DNA of 64,000 nt from Dehalococcoidia bacterium (GTDB lineage Bacteria > Chloroflexota > Dehalococcoidia > DSTF01 > JALHUB01): the NCBI GenBank assembly GCA_030018455.1, contig JASEFU010000003.1:186001-250000 (forward strand), written 5' to 3'. Below are positions 1 through 11,072 of the stretch, piece after piece. A model generated the notes under the pieces. It saw only the letters and a list, made by a program, of their open reading frames with translations, searched no databases and was not told the origin of the DNA. The translations under genes were made by a program, and so were the position numbers. Within the stretch, counting starts at the first letter, position 1. Every line of letters begins with the position of its first letter.

Positions 1-64
1 CGGGGATAATGGCGTCCGTGTCCACGTTCGCCCCGTACTTGTGCACATGTCCGCGCAGAGTCAC
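1..64 (-). CDS. leuD: 3-isopropylmalate dehydratase small subunit, N-terminal fragment
   Basis: Only the first 21 codons lie in the window; the rest runs off the left edge. Read on the minus strand from a GTG at 64, the peptide has the LeuD opening pattern RGxVxKYGxNVDTDxIIP. LeuD is the swivel-domain subunit that pairs with LeuC to isomerise 2- to 3-isopropylmalate in leucine synthesis. The GTG overlaps the leuC stop codon (GTGA), so the two subunits are probably translationally coupled. The motif is short but characteristic, and the position directly after leuC is the expected one. Confidence 0.85.
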   Translation of the reverse strand, partial: MTLRGHVHKYGANVDTDAIIP

Positions 65-1317
65 TTCACCACCTCCTCGGGGCCGGCCAGCCGCCCGGCG
101 ACGGCGCTCGCCGCCGCCACCGCGGGGTTAGCCAGGTACACCTCCGACCGCACGTGCCCCATGCGGCCGGGGAAGTTGCGGTTGCTTGTGCTCACGCAGC
201 GCTCTCCCTCGGCCAGTATGCCCATGTAACCGCCCAGACACGGCCCACACGTCGTCGTCGATACCGCGCAGCCGGCCTCAGCGAACGTCTCCAGCAGCCC
301 CTCGCGCAGCGCCTGCAAATACACCTCGTGCGACGCCGGCACGACGATGCAGCGCACGTTCTCGTGCACTTTGCGGTCGCGGATGACCTCCGCCGCCAGC
401 CGCAGATCCGCCAGCCGCCCGTTGGTGCAACTGCCGATGAACACCTGATCGATGTTCACGCGCGGCGCCTTGCTCAGGGGCACCGCGTTCGCGGGCGACG
501 ACGGCAGCGCGACCATCGGCTCAAGGTTCGATACGTCGTACTCGCGCGCCTCCCGATATTCGGCGCCGGGGTCCGGCTCGTAGACGCGCCAGTCCCGCTT
601 CGCCCGTTCGCGCACGTACGCCAGCGTCGTTTCGTCCGGCGCCATCAGCCCCGCCTTGCCGCCGGCCTCGATTGCCATGTTGCTTATCGTGAAGCGGCCC
701 TCCATGCCGATGTGCCGCAGCGCCTCGCCGTGAAATTCGAGGGCGCAATACAGTGCTCCGTCGACACCGATATCGCCGATAGTGTGCAGAATAATGTCCT
801 TGCCGCCGACCCAGCGAGCCGGCCTGCCGTTGTAGACGACCTTGATCGTCGCCGGCACGCGCATCCAGATGTCGCCCGTCGCCATGGCGCAGGCGATGTC
901 GGTGCTGCCCATCCCAGTAGCGAAGCAGCCGAGGGCGCCGTAAGTGCAGGTGTGCGAGTCCGCCCCAACAACGACGTCGCCGGGCAGCACCCAGCCGTCG
1001 TCGGGGAGGAGCACGTGGTCAACGCCGGCGCGGCCCTGCTCGTAGTAGACGGCTCCCTGCTCGAGCGCGAACTCGCGCATGAACTTCGCGTTCTGCGCGC
1101 TCTGGATGTCCTTGTTGGGGATGAAGTGCGACGGAATGAACGCCACCCTTCGCGGGTCGAAAAGGCGGTCCACGCCCAATTTGCGGAACTCCTGGATGGC
1201 GAGCGGCGCCGTTACGTCGTTCGCCATCACGAAGTCGACCCGCGCGCTTATCAGCTCGCCGGGCCGCACCGATTCGCGGCCGCAGTGCGCCGCCAGAATC
1301 TTCTCAGCCAGCGTCAT
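61..1317 (-). CDS. leuC: 3-isopropylmalate dehydratase large subunit
   Basis: Aconitase-family subunit of isopropylmalate isomerase (leucine pathway, cytoplasm), 418 aa, matching the short LeuC/HacA class. The three Fe-S ligands are visible: Cys297 in GSCTNGR and Cys357/Cys360 in TTTCGPC; the substrate loop GADSHT is near residue 120. I chose the ATG at 1317 because it gives the usual MTLAEKIL opening; an in-frame GTG at 1338 would add seven residues. The stop overlaps leuD. Upstream lies a toxin gene rather than leuA, so the leucine genes are separated by an inserted module. A homoaconitase-like substrate cannot be excluded, but leuA and leuD context favours leucine. Confidence 0.93.
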   Translation of the reverse strand: MTLAEKILAAHCGRESVRPGELISARVDFVMANDVTAPLAIQEFRKLGVDRLFDPRRVAFIPSHFIPNKDIQSAQNAKFMREFALEQGAVYYEQGRAGVDHVLLPDDGWVLPGDVVVGADSHTCTYGALGCFATGMGSTDIACAMATGDIWMRVPATIKVVYNGRPARWVGGKDIILHTIGDIGVDGALYCALEFHGEALRHIGMEGRFTISNMAIEAGGKAGLMAPDETTLAYVRERAKRDWRVYEPDPGAEYREAREYDVSNLEPMVALPSSPANAVPLSKAPRVNIDQVFIGSCTNGRLADLRLAAEVIRDRKVHENVRCIVVPASHEVYLQALREGLLETFAEAGCAVSTTTCGPCLGGYMGILAEGERCVSTSNRNFPGRMGHVRSEVYLANPAVAAASAVAGRLAGPEEVVK

Positions 1318-1341
1318 CCCCAATTCGCGCCCCTTCACCGG

Positions 1342-1833
1342 TTAGCCGTCAGCGTAATCATGCAGATAAATGATCTCCGGCATGTTCAAGCGCGTTTCTC
1401 CGCGAATCATTGCCGGGCCGCGGACGCCCAGGGCCTCGACGGCACGGCGCCAGCGACCATCGTTTGTTATCGTGGCATCACATTCGGCAAAAGCCCCCGT
1501 TGCCACTATTAGAGCGTCCGGGACATCCAGCCCCTGCGCGCGCACAACTGCCGCGTGCAAAGCGACGGGTCGAGAAACGTCAACCACTCGCAGATTCGGG
1601 GTTCGCTCTGTCAGTTCGATTATCTCGCCTGTGGCCTCCAAGTCCCCATCCCTAATGGGCTTGACGAGCAACTCCATCTGAGCGATGGACGATATCACGG
1701 CTTCCAGTTGCGCTTCGCTGACCAGGCGGAACAAGGCCTCCATAAGCTCGGCGTACGGCGCCCTGTCCTCCAGGTAGTAGACCAGGACATTAGTATCGAG
1801 ATTCACCCTCCGGCACTTAGAGAGCGCCTTCAA
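1342..1833 (-). CDS. PIN-domain toxin (VapC-like)
   Basis: A PIN-fold ribonuclease of the VapC type. The opening NLDTNVLVYYLE carries the first catalytic Asp, followed by a Glu in QMELL, an Asp in VPDALIVATG and an Asp in ITNDGR, the usual acidic quartet. Such toxins cleave RNA when freed from their antitoxin. No ATG is available: the TTG at 1833 overlaps the antitoxin stop (TTGA) and gives 163 aa; a GTG at 1806, right before the PIN motif, would give 154 aa. It follows the AbrB-type gene, making a classic pair, with the leuC start 25 bases further on. Start uncertain; family assignment firm. Confidence 0.8.
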   Translation of the reverse strand: MKALSKCRRVNLDTNVLVYYLEDRAPYAELMEALFRLVSEAQLEAVISSIAQMELLVKPIRDGDLEATGEIIELTERTPNLRVVDVSRPVALHAAVVRAQGLDVPDALIVATGAFAECDATITNDGRWRRAVEALGVRGPAMIRGETRLNMPEIIYLHDYADG

Positions 1834-2102
1834 GAATCGAGCTGCTCCGCGCGGCGTCGCCAACTCTCCCTCTCTTTGCGTACGTACTCGTCCATCTCCT
1901 CCACGCTCGACCCATAAACTCCTCGGAGCCGGCCCCGGTAATACCTGACCCAGTCCCTCGGCCGGGGACGCAGCACGATCTTGTCATCTTCCAAGCCGAC
2001 CGCAAGTGTGTCACCCGGCTCGAGTCGCAACCGTCGGACCATGGCGGCGGGCAGCGTGATCTGATGCTTGCTCGATAGCTTGGCGACGGCCACATCCGAC
2101 AT
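1830..2102 (-). CDS. AbrB/SpoVT-fold antitoxin (VapB-like)
   Basis: A 90-aa protein with an N-terminal swapped-hairpin DNA-binding domain (VAKLSSKHQITLPAAMVRRL) and a C-terminal tail ending EYVRKERESW, typical of VapB antitoxins that bind PIN toxins. The reading frame is open back to 2216, but the ATG at 2102 matches the family start and is preceded by GGAGG. A promoter with consensus -35 and 17-bp spacer sits at 2146-2174, leaving a leader of under 45 bases, which also argues for this start. It overlaps the toxin by four bases. Such antitoxins commonly repress their own promoter together with the toxin; that is inferred here. Confidence 0.82.
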   Translation of the reverse strand: MSDVAVAKLSSKHQITLPAAMVRRLRLEPGDTLAVGLEDDKIVLRPRPRDWVRYYRGRLRGVYGSSVEEMDEYVRKERESWRRRAEQLDS

Positions 2103-2145
2103 AGCCTTCGCTCCCTCCGTGAAATAGGCCAGTCCCGTCTCTTTC

Positions 2146-2174
2146 ACTTTACGAGGAGCGGAACGCTTTGTCAA
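2146..2174 (-). promoter_or_regulatory. sigma70-type promoter of the toxin-antitoxin pair
   Basis: Minus-strand TTGACA (2174-2169), 17-bp spacer, TAAAGT (2151-2146), located between leuA and the antitoxin ATG at 2102. It lets the pair be expressed independently of the branched-chain operon around it. Confidence 0.7.
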
Positions 2175-2224
2175 TCGTTCTCTTGCTTTACTTGCTTCTT
2201 CATTGCTTGGCGCCATCGTATCTC

Positions 2225-3775
2225 TTACCGCTTGCCTTTCGCTCCGCCGGCGGCGCGCGCCTGCACGACGGGCATCCGGTTAAGGGCGTTCATCAGCGCC
2301 TTCGCTGATGCGACGACGATGTCCGTGTCCGCGCCCCGTCCGACGTACGTGCTGCCATTGGACTCAATCCGTACCAGCACTTCGCCGATGGCGTCGATGC
2401 CGGCGGTAATGCTCTTCACCGAGAACTCCAGCAGCCTGTTCGGCACGCCGACGATAGCGTTTATCGCCTCGAAGGCGGCGTCCACGGGGCCCGTGCCCGT
2501 CGCCGTCTGCACCAGCTCCTCGCCGCCGGGCCCGATGAGGCGCACCGTCGCTGTCGGCACGAGTTGGTTCCCGCACGACACCTGCAGGAGGTCCAGGTGG
2601 TACACCTCTTCCTCCGTCCGCAACTCTTCCCCTATCAGCGCCTCGATGTCGCGGTCGTCGATCTCCGCCTTCTTGTCGGCCAGCTCCTTGAAGGCGGCGA
2701 AGGCGCGCGAAAACTCCTCCGCGGTCAGCTCGTAGCCTAGGCGGTCGAGCCGCGCCTTGAAGCCGTGGCGTCCCGACAGCTTGCCGAGCACGATGTCGGC
2801 GCCTGCGGACGACAGGCCGATGTCACGCGCGTCCATGATCTCATACGTCTCACGCATCTTCAGGACGCCATCCTGGTGGATCCCCGACTGGTGCCGAAAG
2901 GCGTTGCCGCCGACGATCGCCTTATTGGGCTGGACCGTCATTCCCGTCAGGTCTGACACCAGCCGGCTTGTGCGGTGTATCTCCTTCGTGTTTACGCGGG
3001 TCTCGAGCCCAAAGAAGTCCTGCCGTGTCCGCAGCGCCATTACGACTTCTTCCAGAGAGGCGTTGCCCGCGCGCTCGCCGATGCCGTTGATGCAGCACTC
3101 GACCTGCCGGGCGCCCGCTCGCACCGCCATCAGGGAGTTGGCGACCGCCATTCCCAGGTCGTTGTGGCAATGCACGGAGACAATCGCCTTGTGGATGTTC
3201 GGCACCCGCTCGAAGATGCTGCGAATGAACTCGCCGAACTCCTCCGGGAAAGCGTAGCCCACCGTGTCGGGGATGTTCACCGTCGTTGCCCCCGCGTCGA
3301 TCACCTGCTCCACCATCTGGTAGACGTATTCGGGGTCAGAGCGGGTGGCGTCCATCGGGCTAAACTCGACATCCGATGTATAGCCTTTGGCCCGCGCGAC
3401 CTGCGTCCGCGCCATCTCCAGCACCTCGTCGCGGCCTTTCCGCAACTGGTGCGCCATGTGGATGTCGGAACTCGAGAGGAAGACGTGTATCCGCGGGCTG
3501 GCGGCGTTCTTCACCGCGTCCCAGCAGGCGTCAACGGCGTCCGGGTTGGCGTGGGCGAGCCCGGCGACGATGCACTCCCGGATCTCCCTCGCGACCGTGC
3601 TCACCGCCTCGAAGTCGCCCGGCGACGACACGGGGAAGCCGGCTTCGATTATGTCCACCCGCAGCCGTTCGAGCTGGCGCGCGATCTGGAGCTTGTCCTG
3701 CACGGTCAACGCCACGCCCGGGGATTGCTCGCCGTCGCGGAGCGTCGTATCGAATATGAACACTCTTTCTGCCAT
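2225..3775 (-). CDS. leuA: 2-isopropylmalate synthase
   Basis: First committed step of leucine synthesis: condensation of acetyl-CoA with 2-oxoisovalerate. The 516-aa length fits the full enzyme: TIM-barrel catalytic domain (about 1-280), linker, then the LeuA allosteric dimer domain (about 385-500) that binds leucine. Seen directly: [13 protein letters not shown] at 8-20 with the metal-binding Asp, and HCHNDLGMA at 202-210. The ATG at 3775 has AAGGAGG nine bases upstream; a TTG three codons earlier is less likely. Homocitrate or citramalate synthase are alternatives, but the leuC/leuD/ilv context favours LeuA. Confidence 0.95.
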   Translation of the reverse strand: MAERVFIFDTTLRDGEQSPGVALTVQDKLQIARQLERLRVDIIEAGFPVSSPGDFEAVSTVAREIRECIVAGLAHANPDAVDACWDAVKNAASPRIHVFLSSSDIHMAHQLRKGRDEVLEMARTQVARAKGYTSDVEFSPMDATRSDPEYVYQMVEQVIDAGATTVNIPDTVGYAFPEEFGEFIRSIFERVPNIHKAIVSVHCHNDLGMAVANSLMAVRAGARQVECCINGIGERAGNASLEEVVMALRTRQDFFGLETRVNTKEIHRTSRLVSDLTGMTVQPNKAIVGGNAFRHQSGIHQDGVLKMRETYEIMDARDIGLSSAGADIVLGKLSGRHGFKARLDRLGYELTAEEFSRAFAAFKELADKKAEIDDRDIEALIGEELRTEEEVYHLDLLQVSCGNQLVPTATVRLIGPGGEELVQTATGTGPVDAAFEAINAIVGVPNRLLEFSVKSITAGIDAIGEVLVRIESNGSTYVGRGADTDIVVASAKALMNALNRMPVVQARAAGGAKGKR

Positions 3776-3972
3776 CTTACTCAACCTCCTTCTGCTGATA
3801 TCGCTGGCTGAAGTGCGATCTCATCCGGCCCTCGCCCGCTGACAACGGGGAGGGCACTCGAAGGTTGAGCAATGGACAACCCCGCCAGCAAGAGAAGTCC
3901 GAGGGATGGCTGGGCATGGAAGGGCTCGCGGTTCCCCCTCGGGCCAGCGAAAGCGACCATCGCGCTTCTGCA

Positions 3973-3992
3973 CCCCAGCCTGAAGGCTGGGG
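3973..3992. repeat. REP-like hairpin, left end of element
   Basis: Perfect palindrome CCCCAGCC-TGAA-GGCTGGGG, 41 bases after the transposase stop codon (reading the minus strand). Followed on the plus strand by CATGAG, which recurs in reverse at the other end of the element. Confidence 0.75.
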
Positions 3993-4032
3993 CATGAGGA
4001 CCGGCGAACCGTTTGCCTCCGGGCAGTTCACA

Positions 4033-4419
4033 TTAAGGGCGTTCATATTTCTCCAGTCGGTTCCATTGGGTAGCAATGTACCCTTTCACAGCCTCCCCAG
4101 CGACGTCTGGCACTATGGTCGCGCCGTAGCGATGCTGCCACAAACGGCTGGTCTTTGCGTCCATTCGTAAGTCTGGGAAGCGTTCGAACAGCAGCCTCGA
4201 CGTCTTGCCCTTGATGAGGTTCATGGCCCTAGAAAGCTCGCTCCTGTCGCCAACCCGCAGCAGCAGATGAACATGGTCCACCACGCTCTCGCAGGCGAGT
4301 AACTCGATGTGTCTTTGCTGCGCAACCTCAGCTATAAGCTCCTTAGCGGTTTCACCAACCTCGCCTTCAAGCAGCCATTTGCGGCGCTTCGTCACAAACC
4401 AGACGTGGTACAACGGCAT
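4033..4419 (-). CDS. tnpA: Y1 (IS200/IS605-type) transposase
   Basis: 128-aa HUH single-strand transposase. The metal-binding HVH motif is His49-Val-His51 (VVDHVHLLL) and the nucleophile is probably Tyr114 in VKGYIATQ; the opening YHVWFVTKRR and the LIKGKTSRLLFERFPDL stretch are typical of this family. The flanking hairpins resemble REP/RAYT arrangements, where TnpA recognises hairpin plus guide tetranucleotide. The reading frame appears complete, so the element may be active. It begins with ATG at 4419 in the same direction as the branched-chain operon. Confidence 0.88.
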   Translation of the reverse strand: MPLYHVWFVTKRRKWLLEGEVGETAKELIAEVAQQRHIELLACESVVDHVHLLLRVGDRSELSRAMNLIKGKTSRLLFERFPDLRMDAKTSRLWQHRYGATIVPDVAGEAVKGYIATQWNRLEKYERP

Positions 4420-4461
4420 CGTCCAGACCCTAGCTGATGCTCATGCCCCAGCCTCTCTATG

Positions 4462-4481
4462 CCCCAGCCTTCAGGCTGGGG
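4462..4481. repeat. REP-like hairpin, right end of element
   Basis: Palindrome CCCCAGCC-TTCA-GGCTGGGG, the reverse complement of the left hairpin. A half copy with the CTCATG flank lies immediately inside at 4440-4453. The hairpin loop supplies the stop codon of the neighbouring damaged gene (4471-4473). Confidence 0.75.
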
Positions 4482-4889
4482 TAGAGTACATAGAGCGCAG
4501 TCGGTCGCTCTTCCGCAGATCTTCTGACCCAGGTCTGCTGCAAAGAATCCCCAGCCAGAACACCGCCGTGTCGTGCAGTTCTCGCATGTACCTTCCAGTC
4601 GCCGATTCAGGCGACAACATCGTCCACTTGAACGCCGCATTCTCGTCTTGGCAGAGAGCTGCGTTCTGTTGCTTCTGGAGGGCCCTCCTCAGATTCCGGA
4701 TGCGCCCACGCAATTCCTCATAATAGGCTCGCCTCATCTCCAGTTGCAGCTGAACCAGATCGTTGGCCTCATATCTCAGCGCGCGATCGCTCACACGTTC
4801 GACATAGGCCAACGCACCATCCAAGAGACAGTATCCGAGCCTGATACGACGAAACCGAAGGAAGACGAGTCGAGAACGTCATCGCTCAC
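4471..4889 (-). pseudogene. Damaged gene of unknown function, cut by the IS200-like element
   Basis: The frame 4824-4471 encodes a charged, helix-rich protein (RYEANDLVQLQLEMRRAYYEE and so on) that reads like real coding sequence but has only a TTG start without a ribosome-binding site. A second frame beginning with GTG at 4889 runs into the same place and stops at once; joined by a frame change near 4823 the two would make one protein of about 140 aa. Its stop codon lies inside the hairpin of the mobile element, so the 3' end is probably replaced. No family recognised. It could also be two chance frames. Confidence 0.4.
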
Positions 4890-4948
4890 CTGTAACTTCC
4901 GAGCCTCCTTTCCCGCAGTGGCTAAGCCCCTCCCCACATGGCAGCGCT

Positions 4949-5938
<990 letters not shown>

Positions 5939-5982
5939 GACGTTCCGTTTCCTTTCTCCCGCTCATGACGTACGCGCAAACA

Positions 5983-6554
5983 CTAGAGCAGGCTGCCCAC
6001 CCGCGGCTTGCCCTGCCCCGCAGGACGGTACTTGCGTTCCCCCGCGCTCTCCAGTTCCAGCGTCGACGTGGCGCGTCCGCGTGTGACCGCCACGCGGCCC
6101 GTCCGCGCCAGCTCGCGGATCCCATAGGGCCTCAGCATCTCAAACGCGGCATCGACCTTGTCTTCCGTTCCGGTGATTTCGACCACGACGGAATCGGGGC
6201 TGACGTCCACTATCTCGCCGCGGAAGATGTCGACGATCTCGATGATCGCGCCTCGGTTCTGATCGGTCGCGTTCACCTTGATCAGGGCCAGCTCCCGGGT
6301 GACGATCTCCTCCTCCGTGAGGTCGCTTATCTTTACTACGTCGACGACCTTATAGAGCTGCTTGGTAACCTGCTCCACATCGGCCGCCGGCCCGCCGAGG
6401 ACAAACGTCATGCGAGAGAGCCCCGGTATTTCGCTGTGACCGACGGCCAGGCTTTCGATGTTGAACCCTCTCTGCCGCCACTTGCTGGCGATGCGGTTCA
6501 ATACGCCGGGCTTGTTCTCGACCAGGGCGACAATTGTGTGTTTTGTGTTCTTCG

Positions 6555-6558
<4 letters not shown>
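5983..6558 (-). CDS. ilvN: Acetolactate synthase small (regulatory) subunit
   Basis: 191-aa regulatory subunit of acetohydroxyacid synthase. The N-terminal ACT domain (about 6-80) has the characteristic HTIVALVENKPGVLNRI start and the FNIESLAVG segment; a second ALS_ss C-terminal domain follows. It binds valine and confers feedback control on IlvB. The ATG at 6558 overlaps the ilvB stop (ATGA), so start choice is firm and the subunits are probably coupled in translation. The C-terminus is about 20 residues longer than many homologues, with a basic, low-complexity tail. Confidence 0.95.
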
Positions 6559-8273
<1,715 letters not shown>

Positions 8274-8810
8274 GCTGAAAAACCCCCCCTTTTAAGATAC
8301 GCGTTGCGCGTCGAGACCTGTGATCGAAGAATTCGTGTGAGCCGCCTGCCTGGAAACACGCCCGCCTGGCGCAGGCGCGCCCGCCTACCGGACGGGCAGC
8401 AGGCGTAAGAGGAGAAGGATTACGCCACGGTCCCGGCTGAAGGGCACGCCGTTTGCGGCGATGTCCGCCGTTACCGAGACCGCAAGTGCCTCCTGAAGAG
8501 GAAGTCTATCTGACGAAGTCATGTATCTATTGTCGTTCACTTGTACTTTAATGAAAAGGCCCGTCCCCAGGTTTTTTCCGGGGAATCAGCCCGTTTTCGC
8601 CCTTGCCCGCATGGCCCCGGTCGCGTCCGCGACCCCGCCGTTCCGCCTATCTCCGCCCGAAGCCTTGCTGTATGATGTAGGTGGAAGTATATCGGCGCAG
8701 CCGCAAGGTTGTCAACAAGAGCGACCCGGGGCCGCTCGCTTGCCCCGTTCCTCGCGTCCGATACCGGCTGCGCCCCGGCGTGATATCCTGCACGACAGAA
8801 AGGCCTTCGC
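8274..8810. other. Intergenic region with possible structured ilvB leader
   Basis: 537 bases between the divergent ilvB and M16 peptidase genes, without a convincing gene. The half nearer ilvB holds several stem-loops: GGCGTAA/TTACGCC (8402-8408 with 8420-8426), CGGCG/CGCCG (8456-8470), CCTC/GAGG (8489-8501), and a GGTCCC/GAGACC pairing (8429-8434 with 8476-8481) that encloses the second. 8356-8405 is a run of GCCCGCC/GGCGGGC-type inverted repeats. The half nearer the peptidase gene shows no clear promoter. No known riboswitch class was recognised. Confidence 0.45.
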
Positions 8811-10085
8811 ATGGCGATAACCTGGCAGGTGAGCAAGCTCGCCAACAATCTGCGCGTTGCCACGACACCCGTGCCCACGGCCCAGTCCGTTGCAGTATGC
8901 ATCTTCATCGGCGCCGGTTCGCGCATGGAGGAACGGCGGGTCAACGGCATCTCCCACTTCCTCGAGCACATGCTGTTCAAGGGCAGCGAAAGCAGGCCCA
9001 GCGCGCTCGACATCTCTCAGGCAATTGAGGGAGCGGGAGGCGTGCTGAACGCCTACACGAACAGAGAGCTCACCTGCTACTGGACTCAAGTGCCCTACGA
9101 CTACGCTTGGCTCGCGATCGACGTTCTCGGCGACATGGCGACGAGGCCCCTTCTTCAGCCGGAGGAGATCGAGAAGGAGCGCTTTGTCATCTTCCAGGAG
9201 ATACGCCGCGCCCACGACCAGCCCGCCGCTTGGGCCAGCGAGCTGCTGTCGCGCGCGCTTTACGGCGATCAGCCTGTTGGCTGGCCGGTCGCCGGCACCG
9301 AAGAGAGCGTCGGCGCCGTATCGCGCCAGGACCTCGCCGACTACGTCAACACCCGGTACGTCCCCGATGACACGGTCGTCGCTGTTGCCGGCAACATCCA
9401 GCACGAGCAGGCGCTCTCGCTCGTCGACAAGAAGATGGGCGCCATGCGCCCTTCTCAGCCGCCCCCCTTCTCGCCAGCGGTCCATGAGCTGCCGAAGGAA
9501 CGAATACAGGTGGAATCGCGCGAGACCGACCAGAACAACCTCGCCCTCGGCATCCGGGCCGTCTCCCGGACGGACCCCGACCGCTTCACGCTCGCCATTC
9601 TGAACAGCATCCTCGGGCGCGGCATGAGCTCGCGTCTCTTCAAAGAAGTGCGCGAGAAACGGGGCCTCGCCTACTCCGTCGGCTCCTCATTCTCGCGGTA
9701 CTACGACACGGGCGCGCTGGTGATAAGCGCCGGCGTGGGCGCCGATAAGGCGGTCGAGGCCACGAAGGTCATCGTCGAAGAGCTACTGAAGCTGGCCGCC
9801 CAGCCGGTAAGCGACGACGAGCTCGCGCGCGCCCGCGACTACACAACCGGCAACTTCCGCCTCGGCCTCGAGACGACGATGTCCCTCGCCCAGTACACGG
9901 GCGAAGACCTGCTCACGCTGGGCGAGATCGAGGACATCGACGACGTGGTGGGCCGGCTGCGCGCGGTGACGGCGGCGGACGTGCAGGCGCTGGCGAAGCG
10001 CCTCATCGCCACTGACAAGATAGCGATGGCAGCCGTCGGGCCGCAGGCGGACGCCGAAGCGCTCCGGAAAGCGCTCTCCGTCTGA
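8811..10085 (+). CDS. M16-family zinc peptidase
   Basis: 424-aa pitrilysin/processing-peptidase-like enzyme. The inverted zinc motif HxxEH is His49-Glu52-His53 (HFLEHMLFKG) and the distal Glu lies in the EKERFVIFQEIRRAHDQP segment; the C-terminal half contains the GLAYSV motif needed for the closed chamber. No signal peptide, so probably cytoplasmic. ATG at 8811 with AAAGG seven bases upstream. It stands alone on the plus strand, divergent from ilvB and convergent with the next gene. Bacterial homologues are often listed as YmxG-like peptidases near polynucleotide phosphorylase genes; no such partner is here. Substrate unknown. Confidence 0.9.
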   Translation: MAITWQVSKLANNLRVATTPVPTAQSVAVCIFIGAGSRMEERRVNGISHFLEHMLFKGSESRPSALDISQAIEGAGGVLNAYTNRELTCYWTQVPYDYAWLAIDVLGDMATRPLLQPEEIEKERFVIFQEIRRAHDQPAAWASELLSRALYGDQPVGWPVAGTEESVGAVSRQDLADYVNTRYVPDDTVVAVAGNIQHEQALSLVDKKMGAMRPSQPPPFSPAVHELPKERIQVESRETDQNNLALGIRAVSRTDPDRFTLAILNSILGRGMSSRLFKEVREKRGLAYSVGSSFSRYYDTGALVISAGVGADKAVEATKVIVEELLKLAAQPVSDDELARARDYTTGNFRLGLETTMSLAQYTGEDLLTLGEIEDIDDVVGRLRAVTAADVQALAKRLIATDKIAMAAVGPQADAEALRKALSV

Positions 10086-10143
10086 CCCCTGCTTTGGTTG
10101 GGCACCCGCCGCAACCGGAGACACAGCAGCGTCGACCCCGAGG

Positions 10144-10860
10144 CTAGCGCGCCTCCACCGCCACATGGCGCAGCATCCATTCGTACCGCACGGGGGAGAG
10201 CGACCGCAGCCGCTCCGGGTCGTAGAAGAAGAGGGCGAAAGAATTGGCGTAGTCCTCGAGCGGGTCGGCATGCGACATGACCTCCCACACTTGCGGCCCG
10301 GCGTAGGCGAAACGCAACCCTGTATGGTCGACCGCTGCAGCCACCTCTGCGTCAGTGCTCAACAGCGTCCAGCCCGTTGCGTTCATGAAATCGCGCATCT
10401 CGGCTTCGAAAAGCACCCAGGCGTAGCGGCCGCCCGGCGTCAGGCGGAACTGATAGGCATGTCCCAGCTCATGGAGCACTGTGAGCGTTCCCTGCCCGGG
10501 GTAAAGCACGATCTCGTTGCGTCCCTCGCCGTTCCAGTAGAAGTTGGCGCCGTTTGGGAAGACGCTTCTGCCCGAGAGTGTCCGGGCCTCCGTGTTGCAC
10601 GAGATGTACAGCCTGCCCTCGGAACGGCTGCCGAGTCCCCGCACGACGTGCGGCGGCAGACGGCCCAGCGCATCGAAGACCGCGCCCAGGCTGCGCTCGT
10701 CCCAGCTCTGCCCCTCGAGCACGATCTCGACGCCGTACCGCTCGCGCGCCTCCTGCGCCTGACAGACCGGCGCCACCGCAACCGTGAACAGCGAAAGCAA
10801 CGACAGCACCAGCAGCGGCGCGAGCCTGACCAACGACGAACGGGACAGCACTCTCAGCAC
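10144..10860 (-). CDS. Secreted HExxH metallopeptidase-like protein
   Basis: 238 aa with an N-terminal signal peptide (hydrophobic core about 12-32, likely cleaved after AQA). The zinc-binding motif HELGH is at 130-134, and a downstream acidic helix PLEDYANSFALFF (200-212) could supply the third ligand, as in gluzincins related to anthrax lethal factor. Predicted to act outside the membrane; substrate unknown. The only starts are GTGs at 10860 or 10851, without a clear ribosome-binding site. A 12-bp inverted repeat (10883-10926) lies just upstream. It is convergent with the M16 gene. I did not recognise a named family. Confidence 0.7.
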   Translation of the reverse strand: MLRVLSRSSLVRLAPLLVLSLLSLFTVAVAPVCQAQEARERYGVEIVLEGQSWDERSLGAVFDALGRLPPHVVRGLGSRSEGRLYISCNTEARTLSGRSVFPNGANFYWNGEGRNEIVLYPGQGTLTVLHELGHAYQFRLTPGGRYAWVLFEAEMRDFMNATGWTLLSTDAEVAAAVDHTGLRFAYAGPQVWEVMSHADPLEDYANSFALFFYDPERLRSLSPVRYEWMLRHVAVEAR

Positions 10861-10882
10861 TTATCGATAGCGCCGCGCAAAG

Positions 10883-10926
10883 GAAACCGGCAACCCGGCC
10901 GTGCTCGACCTTCTGTTGCCGGTTTC
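10883..10926. repeat. 12-bp perfect inverted repeat upstream of the metallopeptidase gene
   Basis: GAAACCGGCAAC (10883-10894) and its exact complement GTTGCCGGTTTC (10915-10926) separated by 20 bases. It ends 23 bases before the GTG of the secreted metallopeptidase gene, so in RNA it would form a strong stem in the leader, or serve as a protein-binding palindrome. No U-tract follows. Confidence 0.6.
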
Positions 10927-11072
10927 ACCACTGGCTCCCCGAAGCCCCGGTGACCAAGATCAGGGGCGGGCTCCGGTTCAACGCCTCAACAGAGTACCGC
11001 CGTTTTCCGTTCCGCTTGCTGGCGCTCCTTTCCTAAATTTAGAACGGCCCCCGCCGCCTTCCGTTACCTCAA

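Larger units (their letters stand above)
3973..4481 (-). mobile_element. IS200-like / REP-associated (RAYT) element
   Basis: A single Y1 transposase gene (4033-4419) bounded by copies of one hairpin in inverted orientation. The left hairpin is 3973-3992 (CCCCAGCCTGAAGGCTGGGG), followed by CATGAG. On the right, 4440-4453 reads CTCATGCCCCAGCC, a half copy in the opposite sense, and 4462-4481 is a complete hairpin. There are no long terminal inverted repeats or target duplications, as expected for HUH single-strand transposition. It sits between ilvC and leuA in the same orientation as the operon. Exact ends are not certain. Confidence 0.72.

Noticed and set aside
8427-8445. T-box-like GGGACCGTGG in the ilvB leader
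   Set aside because: The UGGN sequence that pairs with tRNA is missing (CGGG), and no specifier stem was found.
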